Part shown: positions 14,931-22,723 of the stretch, piece after piece
Position numbering within the stretch: position 1 is the first letter of the stretch
Layout of the letters: every line of letters starts with the position of its first letter
Translations under genes and position numbers: made by a program
The notes under the pieces: model-generated
Database searches by the model: none
The model's input: only the letters and a program-made list of their open reading frames with translations
What the model was told of the DNA's origin: nothing
DNA from: Fen-7 sp041494285
Lineage (GTDB): Archaea > Halobacteriota > Methanosarcinia > Methanotrichales > Methanotrichaceae
Assembly: GCA_041494285.1 (NCBI GenBank)
Contig: JBGQAL010000022.1
Coordinates: forward strand, 1-23,701
Direction: 5' to 3'
DNA length: 23,701 nucleotides

Positions 14931-15895
14931 TCAAGTGAGAAAATCTCCAAAATCCATACTCAGATATTTTCTAACGTCCTCTAAATTATCTGTCCTGCCG
15001 AAAGCGATGGAGAAGGCCGAGTATCTATCAGGGTCCAATTTGCAGTATCCGACGAGGTTCTGGAAAGTGTCTGCGAACTCTTCGTGATCCGGTTTCCTGC
15101 CCGCTGGAACTGCACCTGGTAGCCTGCTCAGAACCCTGAAGAAGATATCGCTTTCGGCCAATGACAGTGTGCTGTCCCAATCCGGCTTTAGACCTCTGAA
15201 GTATTGTTTGTACGGGTTAATACCGAACGCGAAGAAAAGCAGATCTGAGAGGCTAAAACTCCCGAACCTCCCTGGGTCGACCCCGATTGGCACAAGGTCG
15301 TCCATATGCAGCCTGAACTCCGCATGAAGCGGGAGGTTCTCCAAATCAAATCGAGAAGAAAGATCTTTTAGGGAATCCTCCATTCTGTGGAGATACTTTC
15401 TCACGATCTCCTGGCTCGTGTAATAGACGATGTCCCTGGAATCTTTTCCATCCAGGAGGGGATGGGCATAAATGCATAGAACAACAGGCTCTCCTTTGAG
15501 TTGAAGTATGCATCGCAAGCGAACTCATCCCCTCTAACACTTTCCGTTTCAGCGCCTGGAAGTCCCAAATCCGGAAGAGCTTTGGGCAGAAGTCTTCCGA
15601 AATCCGATTTGTCTTTGAATGATTTGTGGACTTCTATTTCATATGGTTTGGTCGAGAACTCTCTTATAGCTGACAGTCCTTCATCTGAGTTTGTGAACAA
15701 GAGGGATTCAGGCCTGGTTATTATATTTGCCGCCTCCGTCTCGTCTAGTAGAATCAAATCAGGGCAGTACCTTCCCAGCTCCGTCTTCAGCCTCTTGCTT
15801 TTGGTATAGACTGGAACTCCCTCCTTAGTGAGTGTATTTATTAGCAGGGGCGAAGTGTAGACGTCTGTCAGCAACGCTATCGAGTTCTTTTTCAC
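14931..15895 (-). pseudogene. ATP-grasp-like gene split by a frameshift
   Basis: Two overlapping minus-strand frames make one protein of about 320 residues. The first starts at GTG 15895 and runs well to GDEFACDAYFNSK. The natural continuation GEPVVLCIYAHPLLDGKDSR is found only in the second frame. The shift maps to the run at 15491-15497 (AAAGGAG on the coding strand), where one missing G would explain it. The N-terminal part resembles a pre-ATP-grasp Rossmann region, and the GDEFACDAYFN strand followed by SRDIVYYTSQE resembles an ATP-grasp core of the carbamoyl-phosphate-synthase-like type. A box at 15916-15926 is centred 26 nt from the GTG. It is either a recent pseudogene or an assembly error; programmed frameshifting is less likely. 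Confidence 0.7.
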
Positions 15896-16264
15896 ACTAA
15901 CTGCTTTGCCTTTTGGTTAAAAATACTATTCATTCTCGTTCTAGGCCCATTCTAGGAGTGATTAAGGGAGGGCTGAAGATCATCCCACTTCAGAATTTAC
16001 CATAAGGCTCATCTTTGGGTCGTGCACCTAATTAACTGAAAGCTCGATTCAAAACCTATATTTGGTGAACGAAATCTCATAGTTCTAACGTTAGAGCAAC
16101 AAATCACGGTTTTCAGTGGAACGGATGCACGACCCATCTTTGGCTCTTGGCTTTAGACGAAGGGTGAGAAACACTTAGATCCGAATCCGAGATTCAGGCA
16201 TGTCTGAACAGGCTTTCCGCTTAGGATCTACTTTTGAGTTGTTCTCAAACTTCGGACAGGACCT
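15896..16264. other. Intergenic interval with nested inverted repeats
   Basis: No credible open frame is seen between the ATP-grasp-like gene and the AMMECR1 gene. The two flanking genes are both on the minus strand. The notable content is the nested dyad at 16017-16135. Confidence 0.45.
16017..16135. repeat. Nested inverted repeats with a central palindrome
   Basis: GGGTCGTGCA (16017-16026) is exactly complementary to TGCACGACCC (16126-16135). Inside it, after 8 nt on each side, ACTGAAA (16035-16041) is exactly complementary to TTTCAGT (16111-16117). Within the loop lies a perfect 12-bp palindrome TCTAACGTTAGA (16084-16095). The equal 8-nt spacings suggest one long folded element with a symmetric internal loop. 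The strand is unknown. It could be an RNA, a small transposon remnant or a recombination site. Confidence 0.45.
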
Positions 16265-16879
16265 TCATCTAGTGCCACAGCTGCTGTCAGCATAGCTCTT
16301 TTCAAGTATCTCCCTCTCTGGAGCCACCTCTGCAAAGATCTGGGCCTGGTAGTGCTGGACCTCGGTATCCTCGTCGATCCAGGCGTCTGCCGGAAGACCA
16401 GCCTTGACGCAGGTCTGGCTTAAGAACTCCATGGAATCGAATCCCCATTCCGGGGCTACCTGGGGAAGCAGAAGGCCGGAGAAGACGCCTTTGGTCACTA
16501 TCAGCCCATCAATCCCGATCCTCACCAGTTCAGGAAGGCTAGACTTAGGAGCGTTATAAGGCTCTGGTTTCGTGAGGATTGTTACCTCAAACTCAATTCT
16601 GCCTAGCTCTTTTGCTTTAACCTGCGGAAACCTGGGATCACCCGTGCCTGCATTTATGGCCGAATCCACAATGGCCTTTCCAAGTGGCATTACCGGCTGA
16701 GGATAACCTATGCAGCCTCTGAGATCTCCATCTTCGTGAAGGGTTACAAAGACTCCTTGCATCTCATCAAATATCTTTGGAAGGCCCTCCGGCTTGATTC
16801 GGGTTCTTTTTTCTACGAAATCAGTGAGGGCTTTTCTGGCCAGCTTTACGGCAACTTTTCCTTCATCCTCGGTAAGCAT
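16265..16879 (-). CDS. AMMECR1-domain protein
   Basis: The 204-residue protein covers the complete AMMECR1 domain found in archaea and eukaryotes. The conserved LRGCIG motif is at residues 53-58, followed by AGTGDPRFP and the beta-strand IEFEVTILTKPEP; WGFDSMEFLSQTCVKAG lies near the C-terminus. The biochemical function of the family is not established; roles in protein or radical chemistry have been suggested from its association with other genes. ATG 16879 is supported by an ATTTTATTAT box (16901-16910 in reverse) centred 26 nt upstream, giving a leaderless mRNA. It appears to stand alone. Confidence 0.93.
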   Translation of the reverse strand: MLTEDEGKVAVKLARKALTDFVEKRTRIKPEGLPKIFDEMQGVFVTLHEDGDLRGCIGYPQPVMPLGKAIVDSAINAGTGDPRFPQVKAKELGRIEFEVTILTKPEPYNAPKSSLPELVRIGIDGLIVTKGVFSGLLLPQVAPEWGFDSMEFLSQTCVKAGLPADAWIDEDTEVQHYQAQIFAEVAPEREILEKSYADSSCGTR

Positions 16880-17067
16880 AATATTTAATGGACCTGTGAG
16901 ATAATAAAATATGCGGTGTTTAGGCCCAACTTCAACAGAACAAAAGCGATGATGGCAGGCAATCGCCCATCTTCAGAATACTGTACCCGGAAAGAATCCG
17001 ATGGGAATACTCTGAGGGAAATCTTAGGGTTTTACTAGGTGTGGTCAAAAATAAGGCATGGTCAGGC

Positions 17068-17091
17068 GGCGACAGAAGGCTTTTGGTCGCC
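17068..17091. repeat. GC-rich hairpin upstream of the S-layer-type gene
   Basis: GGCGAC (17068-17073) pairs with GTCGCC (17086-17091) around a 12-nt loop. No clear T-run follows on the plus strand. It lies about 400 nt before the S-layer-type start, so a role in that gene is doubtful. Confidence 0.3.
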
Positions 17092-17434
17092 TTGAAGTGC
17101 TTACGGACATGGATTATTCGGATTAAGTTCCTGAAGAGCGGCTTTTTCCCCCAAACAGATCAGCGGACTGATCAGTTGAACGCGTTCGCCTCATTGGTGG
17201 GGTTTATTCCTATTTTTTTTCGCGGAGCATCCGGTTGGATAAAATTATGTCGAGATCATCTCATTCAGATCCTCAGGTGACCGATGTTTCATCGAATCAA
17301 ATGGTCCCATCAATGCGGCTTAAGTCGATTCAAGATCAGGTTTATAAATGTAAAGTGCAACCCAGATTACCAGGACAATTAGATATAACGCGATTAAGTA
17401 TAGTCAAGATGATATAGTAGCGTTGCGAAACAGA

Positions 17435-17445
17435 AAATATATATA
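17435..17445 (+). promoter_or_regulatory. Strong TATA promoter of the S-layer-type gene
   Basis: AAATATATATA, preceded by a BRE-like GCGAAACAG, is the best archaeal promoter match in the window. Transcription should begin near 17465, leaving a leader of about 30 nt. The leader carries GAGAGGAGAG just before ATG 17496. A strong promoter and ribosome-binding site fit an abundant surface protein. Confidence 0.7.
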
Positions 17446-17495
17446 GGATCGATCCGTGGTCAATATATTAAGACTGTAATAGCGAGAGGAGAGTT

Positions 17496-20400
17496 ATGGA
17501 TTACTTCAGGGCTGGTGGAGTTTGCCTGCTTATCATATTGATAGCTGCAGCTCTGCCGATGGGGGGGTTGGCGGCGACCCAAACTGGTGCAGCGAATTCT
17601 GGAATTGATTCGGTCAACCCGAGTGCCAGTGGGGCAACACCGGTCGTTGGTGCAAACTCTTTTTCCAACGGCATAGGCGCTCAAGGGTTTGGTCAGGCTT
17701 CGGCGCCCATAAAAGTTCAAAGACCAAGCAGCGGGATAAGGCCTGGAGCTGTTACAGGAAGCAATATGCCGGTCGCGGCTGCAATCACCAAGACGACGAC
17801 AAACTCAGAGACGTCCAAGACAGGGACACAAGATCAATCGAAGCCTACTAGTCCGTCAACGCAGGCCGTAACAACGACGGCTGCGACTGCGGAACAGACC
17901 ACGGCGACACCAGCCCCTGTCACTACACCCCAGACTCTGAAGACTTCCACCATCACTTCTGCGCCAACGAACCCTACACCTTCTAGCAATCCAACGACAA
18001 ACAACAATGTCACTTTGCCATCAAGCAATGCTGCAGCCGTTGGGAATAAGACGGAGACTACCATTGCAGTAAATTCAGCTGGGACAAATTCGACCAAGAT
18101 AAATGAAAACAAATCGATGGCAGCCAGCAGCGCATCCAATAATACAGCACCCTCTGTGACAGCAATATCTGAGAACAAGACGGGACAGAATATCACGCCC
18201 GCCGAGATTTCCCCCGCCGTCACGCCAGCCCTGACCGATAGGATCTGGAGGCAGGGCATAAGTTCGTTGGACTACACCTGGACCCCCTTGATTTTCTCAG
18301 GCTTCTTCTACGACCTTGACGACAAAGTTGGGACGGAAAACCTGACAGTACACCTGTCATCGGAGACCTCTAGATCCATAGCCGAACACAACCTGAAGTA
18401 CGACACAAAAGTCCAGCCGATAGATTTTAAGTTCAAGGATTGGGGTAAGTATCAGGTAATCGGCTTCATGGCTGACAAGTACTTTGCCGGCTACAGCGGA
18501 ACTAATGTTTTGGACAAGGACATCAGCCTGATAAATGACGGCCAATTGAGACAAGTTCTGATTGATAACAACGACGAGAAGACTATAGTCCAAGGTTCTG
18601 TAATGCCTCTTGAAGAGGGCTACGAGCTACGCATTAAGCAAATCGATGTTAACGGAAACAAGGTATACCTAGCTTTAGCCAAAGACGGCAAGGAGATAGA
18701 CAGTAAGGTCGTATCGCCTGGTACTCTCAAGAGCTCAACTTATCAGTACAAGGTGACCATAAGCGGAGAGGACACTCCAATAATTATGGCCCACATACCC
18801 AGCGTATTTGCAGGCAGCGAATCCGGAATAGTCACTGTAGACGGGTTGTTCCAGGTATCGGACACTTACAAATCGGTAGAGGATGGAGACAAGTACGGAA
18901 AGATGAAAGTGGTCGGAGTTTCTGATACCGGCGTAACCATGGACAACACCGACTCCGTCAGCTTGGGAAGGGCAAAGACGGTAAACATCTTCGGAAACGT
19001 CAGTTTCCAGACCGCGGACGCCGATGTACTCAGATTTGCTCCTTTCGTGGAGCACACTGGACCATATGAGATCAGAGGAACGATAGTGGATCCGTCTGTT
19101 ACCAAGGAGTTCACCTGGACCCCCTACAACTTCGAGGGATTCTACTACGACATAGATGAAGATACTGGGACGGAGAACCTTACCGCCAGGATATCTGGCT
19201 CGAGCATAGCCGATGGGGATCTGACCTATTCGACGAGCCCAAGCTCGGTGAAGTTCCAGTTCGCGGACTGGGGAAGATACGACGTCATAGGCTTCATGGC
19301 CGACAAGTACTTCGCCGGTTATGATAACGCCACGCAGTTCGCAGATCAGTTCAGCGACATAAACGACGGTGAGCTCAGGAAGATTCTTGTGGACAGCAAA
19401 GACGAGAAGACCATAACCACCGGATCTGTGCTTCCACTGGAAGAAGGCTACGAGCTTCGCATCAAGCAGGTGGACATAAACGGTAATAAGGTGTACCTGG
19501 CTCTGGCCAAGGACGGCAAAGAGATCGATAGCAAAGTGGTAGCGCCTTCTTCGGGAGAGTTCAAGACTTCGAACTACCTATACAAGATCACGATGGGCTC
19601 TAAAAAGGACGTGCCTATGATTGCGGCTCACGTTCAGAGCGTCTTCAAAGGCACCGAGGCGGACCTCGCAACCATAGACGGCCTCTTCCAGCTATCTGAC
19701 AATCCAGCCAACGTGGCGGAGGGAGAGATGCAGGGCAAGATGAAGGTCCAGACCCTGACTGACACAGGCATTACCATGAAGAACGATGGCGCCATCAGCC
19801 TGGGACGGGGCCGGACAGTTGACATCATGGGCAACCTGAAGTTCAAGATAGCCGACAACGCTGATAGGAACTTCGCCCCCGTGGCTGAGAGATCGGGCGC
19901 AACGAAGGCGCTCGACCTTAGTATCACACAGCCAGTGGTGGTCAACAGTGCTATGAACATGCATATCACGTCTGCCGGGGAGGCTATAAGCGGCGTAACT
20001 GTGCTAGTTAACGGCGACACCATAGGCAACACGGATGCTGCAGGAACCATAAGCTATGTTCCCAAGAGCGTTGGCTCCATAGAAGTGGTTGCCAGTAAGA
20101 TCCCATACGCTGAAAACCGAACCACAGTTGTTGTGAGGGCCACGGCCACCGCTGCTGCAATATCTGCAAACGCGACCAACAATCTGGCCCTTAGCGTACC
20201 ATCCGACGTGCTGAAGAACCAGACCTTCCTGATAACAGTAACGGGAGGGTCAAACCAGACCGCCATCGAAAATACAAGCATTTCCTTCGACAATACAAGC
20301 ATAGGTAACACCAGCGCTCAGGGAACTCTGAAGTACGAGTCGAGCATCCTAGGAGAGCACAGAATAACTGCACTAGCAACCGGTTACGATAAGGCCTCCA

Positions 20401-20816
20401 GAAATATCACAGTGATGACTCCAATCCAGGTCCAGAGCTTCAACGTCAGCAGCACGAATGCAAAGACCGGCCAGACGATTACGGTAAAGGCCAACGTCCA
20501 AAACATCGGCGCGTTCAACGATACCCGCAAGCTTGAGCTGATAGTCAATGGTAACAAGACGGTGGACTCCCAGAACGTAACCCTGGGTCCAGGCGAGAAC
20601 AAGACGATGAGCTTTAGCTTCAAGCCAAACGATGCGGGAACCTACAGGCTGAGCCTGGACGGCAAGGAGGCTCCAGTGACTGTGGAGAAGTCGACGACCA
20701 ACTGGGCCATGATAGCGATCATACTGGTCCTGCTCATAGCCATCGGCGCCGGGGCCTACCTCTACCATACCGGAGAGCTGGAGACTCTGAGAAAGCGCCT
20801 GCAAAAGCAACAGTAA
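17496..20816 (+). CDS. S-layer-type surface protein with tandem S-layer duplication domains
   Basis: The 1106-residue protein begins with a signal peptide (cleavage near residue 26). Residues 31-245 are low-complexity, rich in Thr, Ser, Asn and Ala with many N-glycosylation sequons. Two Methanosarcina-type S-layer duplication domains (DUF1608) follow at about 246-520 and 525-798; each contains the markers GFMADKYFAGY, LEEGYELRIKQ, GNKVYLALAKDGKEIDSKVV and GLFQ-S-D. Two Ig-like/surface-adhesion-like beta domains follow (about 805-880 and 895-972), then a CARDB-like domain (about 975-1064). A membrane helix at 1070-1090 and a basic tail (LRKRLQKQQ) anchor the C-terminus. It should form or decorate the outer envelope lattice. 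In known Methanosarcina S-layer proteins the Thr-rich tether sits near the C-terminal anchor; here the long low-complexity stretch is at the N-terminus. Confidence 0.93.
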   Translation: MDYFRAGGVCLLIILIAAALPMGGLAATQTGAANSGIDSVNPSASGATPVVGANSFSNGIGAQGFGQASAPIKVQRPSSGIRPGAVTGSNMPVAAAITKTTTNSETSKTGTQDQSKPTSPSTQAVTTTAATAEQTTATPAPVTTPQTLKTSTITSAPTNPTPSSNPTTNNNVTLPSSNAAAVGNKTETTIAVNSAGTNSTKINENKSMAASSASNNTAPSVTAISENKTGQNITPAEISPAVTPALTDRIWRQGISSLDYTWTPLIFSGFFYDLDDKVGTENLTVHLSSETSRSIAEHNLKYDTKVQPIDFKFKDWGKYQVIGFMADKYFAGYSGTNVLDKDISLINDGQLRQVLIDNNDEKTIVQGSVMPLEEGYELRIKQIDVNGNKVYLALAKDGKEIDSKVVSPGTLKSSTYQYKVTISGEDTPIIMAHIPSVFAGSESGIVTVDGLFQVSDTYKSVEDGDKYGKMKVVGVSDTGVTMDNTDSVSLGRAKTVNIFGNVSFQTADADVLRFAPFVEHTGPYEIRGTIVDPSVTKEFTWTPYNFEGFYYDIDEDTGTENLTARISGSSIADGDLTYSTSPSSVKFQFADWGRYDVIGFMADKYFAGYDNATQFADQFSDINDGELRKILVDSKDEKTITTGSVLPLEEGYELRIKQVDINGNKVYLALAKDGKEIDSKVVAPSSGEFKTSNYLYKITMGSKKDVPMIAAHVQSVFKGTEADLATIDGLFQLSDNPANVAEGEMQGKMKVQTLTDTGITMKNDGAISLGRGRTVDIMGNLKFKIADNADRNFAPVAERSGATKALDLSITQPVVVNSAMNMHITSAGEAISGVTVLVNGDTIGNTDAAGTISYVPKSVGSIEVVASKIPYAENRTTVVVRATATAAAISANATNNLALSVPSDVLKNQTFLITVTGGSNQTAIENTSISFDNTSIGNTSAQGTLKYESSILGEHRITALATGYDKASRNITVMTPIQVQSFNVSSTNAKTGQTITVKANVQNIGAFNDTRKLELIVNGNKTVDSQNVTLGPGENKTMSFSFKPNDAGTYRLSLDGKEAPVTVEKSTTNWAMIAIILVLLIAIGAGAYLYHTGELETLRKRLQKQQ

Positions 20817-20838
20817 ATGCACTCGTAAATAGGAAGCT

Positions 20839-20859
20839 GAGGGCCCTGATGGGGCTCTC
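20839..20859 (+). terminator. Hairpin terminator after the S-layer-type gene
   Basis: GAGGGCCC (20839-20846) pairs with GGGCTCTC (20852-20859) with one G-T pair and a 5-nt loop. A T-rich stretch with TTACTTTCT and later TATTTTT follows. It begins 22 nt after the stop codon. Confidence 0.6.
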
Positions 20860-20966
20860 CTTACTTTCTATCGATCTATTTTTCGGTATATTATCTATAA
20901 AATAGAATAATATTTTTTTCCTTATTTATCCCATCATAACATGCGATGACGAGCAGTAGATGAACA

Positions 20967-20976
20967 CTTTATTAAC
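20967..20976 (+). promoter_or_regulatory. TATA box of the following secreted-protein gene
   Basis: CTTTATTAAC lies about 60 nt before ATG 21034. It predicts transcription from about 21000 and a short leader with CAGGATCG before the start codon. Confidence 0.45.
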
Positions 20977-21033
20977 CAGATCGACACAATGGTATTGATC
21001 GAAGAATTTGTCTTATGTATACGCAGGATCGAT

Positions 21034-21705
21034 ATGAGAATTAGATGTGTCTGCCAATTAGTGTTACTCACTTTGATGTTGGTTGCAGTTTTCCAGAATG
21101 TAATGACGGCTTCGGCCCAGAATTCATCAGAGAACGCGACGCCAGTCTCGGAGAACAACACTTCAACACCGGCGGCCCAACTCCTTAACGTCCAAGGGAT
21201 CTGGAACGTCTCCTTGGCCGGGACAGGGATAACCGTGGCTGTGAGCCAGTCAGGCGATTCTATCTTTGGAAGGTGCAAGTTCGAAGGAGCTGAACCCTGG
21301 AACGGCGTAATTGCAGGATCGCTCTCTGGAAATTCAGTAAACATGGCCATCGCTGCAATGCAAGGCAAGGTTCTCATCTCTACTGATATAATTGGAACAA
21401 TCTCAGATGATGTCCTTTCGGGGCGATATGTTAGCTATGACAGCAATGGAAATGAAGCGAACGGTGAAGTTACGGGAACGAGAATTAGCCCAGACGTCGC
21501 TGATTACACTCCTGTGAAGATCGAGGCTGCCGCTGAACCAGCTCCAGCATCAACGCCAGCCGCGATTCAACAGCCTCAGGCAGTCCAGCTTACCCAGCCT
21601 AACGCGGCGCAGGATAATCAGGCCACGAAGAGCAGAGTCAAGGATGTAACGGAACTGGCCAGGGGAATTGATGCCAACATATTGCCGTGGTCGTTTCCTC
21701 TCTGA
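21034..21705 (+). CDS. Secreted beta-rich protein, unknown function
   Basis: ATG 21034 gives a 223-residue protein with a signal peptide (hydrophobic to about residue 26, ending ASAQ). It is preferred over an upstream frame extension from 20989, which would put charged residues before the signal. Residues 28-48 are Ser/Thr/Asn-rich with N-glycosylation sequons. The domain at 50-152 consists of beta strands with repeated G-x-x-x-G-x-L-S-G patterns (IWNVSLAGTGITVAV; GVIAGSLSGNSV; DDVLSGRYVSY). A Pro/Ala/Gln linker (165-195) leads to a short conserved-looking end (DVTELARGIDANILPWSFPL). It lies just after the S-layer-type gene and converges with the next gene, suggesting an envelope role. The family is not recognised. 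Confidence 0.75.
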   Translation: MRIRCVCQLVLLTLMLVAVFQNVMTASAQNSSENATPVSENNTSTPAAQLLNVQGIWNVSLAGTGITVAVSQSGDSIFGRCKFEGAEPWNGVIAGSLSGNSVNMAIAAMQGKVLISTDIIGTISDDVLSGRYVSYDSNGNEANGEVTGTRISPDVADYTPVKIEAAAEPAPASTPAAIQQPQAVQLTQPNAAQDNQATKSRVKDVTELARGIDANILPWSFPL

Positions 21706-21786
21706 TCTTGGTTGATGGCCTATCGACAAGTAAGGAACTTGCAGAATATGTCCTGTTTTCATTGTGAGCTGATAGAAGTAAAAATT

Positions 21787-21817
21787 AGCCTCCCAGGATA
21801 ATGACTTCCTGGAGGCT
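21787..21817. terminator. Shared hairpin terminator between convergent genes
   Basis: AGCCTCC-C-AGGA (21787-21798) pairs with TCCT-GGAGGCT (21807-21817) with one bulged C and an 8-nt loop. On the minus strand TAATTTTTACTT follows directly, so it should end the gene at 21840. On the plus strand it lies 80 nt after the previous gene. The stem is strong and GC-rich. Confidence 0.7.
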
Positions 21818-21839
21818 TATGGCTGGTTCGAGGGTTTAT

Positions 21840-22637
21840 TTACAGATAGGTTTGGTGCTGATATCCTGGTGGCTGATAGCTTGGCGTTTGATAATTTGAT
21901 TGCTGCGGATAATTCGGCTGTCGATAGCCCGGAGGTTGGTTGTAGCTAGGAGGTTGATTTGCTATCACATTTATCACTATCGAGTTGCTCACCTGATCAC
22001 CTATAGCGAAGAGAAGAATGTGCTGTCCAACTGTATCTGCATAGAAGTTAATCTGGTTGTACCCTGGGAAGAAGCTGTAGTAGTTTTTCGTTAGCTGGCC
22101 GCCAGGCATTATCTCATAGAGGTAACCGTTACCCCCATTGGAAGAGGTTGCCAGAATTGATAAGCTTGCACCCTGAGGAATGGCAGCGTATTGAGTCCAG
22201 CTTGTCGAACCTTGTATCCACAATGAGTTCCCACCTGTGTAAGTGGCGTAAGTCTGGTACTGTGAATATGGAACCGCATGCATTTGGTAGCTAAAGTATA
22301 CGGTAGACGGGGTCTTCCCTTTTATGTCATGCTTTTTTGGAGCGTCGATGTGTACCTTGGGGGCATTTCCTTTGGACATCGTGTAATACTGAGAATATTG
22401 AGAAAAAGTAGCACTAGTAGCGCTATATGTGGAAGAATATCCGTCTGAAGACGCCTGGTCATGTCCCGATTGACCGGGTGGATTACCTCCGACCCACGGT
22501 TGACCTATGCCGTGATTGTATAGTTGCTCAAACGCTGCCTCACCTGGCCGCATTTCTACTTTGCTATTCACATCTAGAGCTGCAACGCACCCCATCAGGG
22601 ATATGATGAGGACTATCGATACTAAGATCTTATTCAT
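21840..22637 (-). CDS. Secreted protein with Pro/Gln/Tyr-rich repetitive tail
   Basis: The 265-residue protein starts with a signal peptide; LMGC at residues 14-17 resembles a lipobox, so it may be a lipoprotein. A Ser/Thr/Tyr/Gln-rich region (64-90) precedes a beta-rich domain (about 92-226) with VYFSYQMHAVPYSQYQTYAT, LWIQGSTSWTQY and a strand pair near GQHILLFAIGD. The tail (227-265) repeats units like QPPSYNQPPGY, QPNYPQQSNYQ and PSYQPPGYQ. Such tails occur in structural and adhesive surface proteins, where Tyr and Gln can be cross-linked; that role is inferred only. AAGGAG lies 6 nt before the ATG. It shares a terminator with the convergent secreted-protein gene. Confidence 0.8.
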   Translation of the reverse strand: MNKILVSIVLIISLMGCVAALDVNSKVEMRPGEAAFEQLYNHGIGQPWVGGNPPGQSGHDQASSDGYSSTYSATSATFSQYSQYYTMSKGNAPKVHIDAPKKHDIKGKTPSTVYFSYQMHAVPYSQYQTYATYTGGNSLWIQGSTSWTQYAAIPQGASLSILATSSNGGNGYLYEIMPGGQLTKNYYSFFPGYNQINFYADTVGQHILLFAIGDQVSNSIVINVIANQPPSYNQPPGYRQPNYPQQSNYQTPSYQPPGYQHQTYL

Positions 22638-22723
22638 ATTTTCTCCTTGATTGTTGTATGTCTTGAACCACTAATCATTTAGCTATTCGATCGATTCAGC
22701 GATAAAATGCTGGTTCATTGATT

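Larger units (their letters stand above)
16880..17495. other. Long upstream region of the S-layer-type gene
   Basis: No open frame here is convincing; a 79-codon plus frame from 17041 has an unnatural composition. The interval contains a GC-rich hairpin (17068-17091), a 6-bp dyad GATCAG/CTGATC (17158-17173), and, near its end, the strong promoter and ribosome-binding site of the S-layer-type gene. Confidence 0.45.

Noticed and set aside
16084..16095. Resemblance of the CTAAC/GTTAG palindrome to integron attC core sites
   Set aside because: The two cores abut in a single palindrome instead of flanking a long stem, and no integrase is present.
17158..17173. GATCAG/CTGATC dyad upstream of the S-layer-type gene
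   Set aside because: A 6-bp dyad is common by chance and it lies far from the promoter.
17041..17280. 79-codon plus-strand frame upstream of the S-layer-type gene
   Set aside because: Its composition is unlike a real protein, there is no start signal, and the interval looks regulatory.
17834..18259. 141-codon antisense frame in the Thr-rich region of the S-layer-type gene
   Set aside because: It is a hydrophobic shadow produced by the repetitive Thr/Ala codons on the coding strand.
20989..21033. Upstream extension of the secreted protein from 20989
   Set aside because: It would place charged residues before the signal peptide and overlap the predicted promoter and leader.
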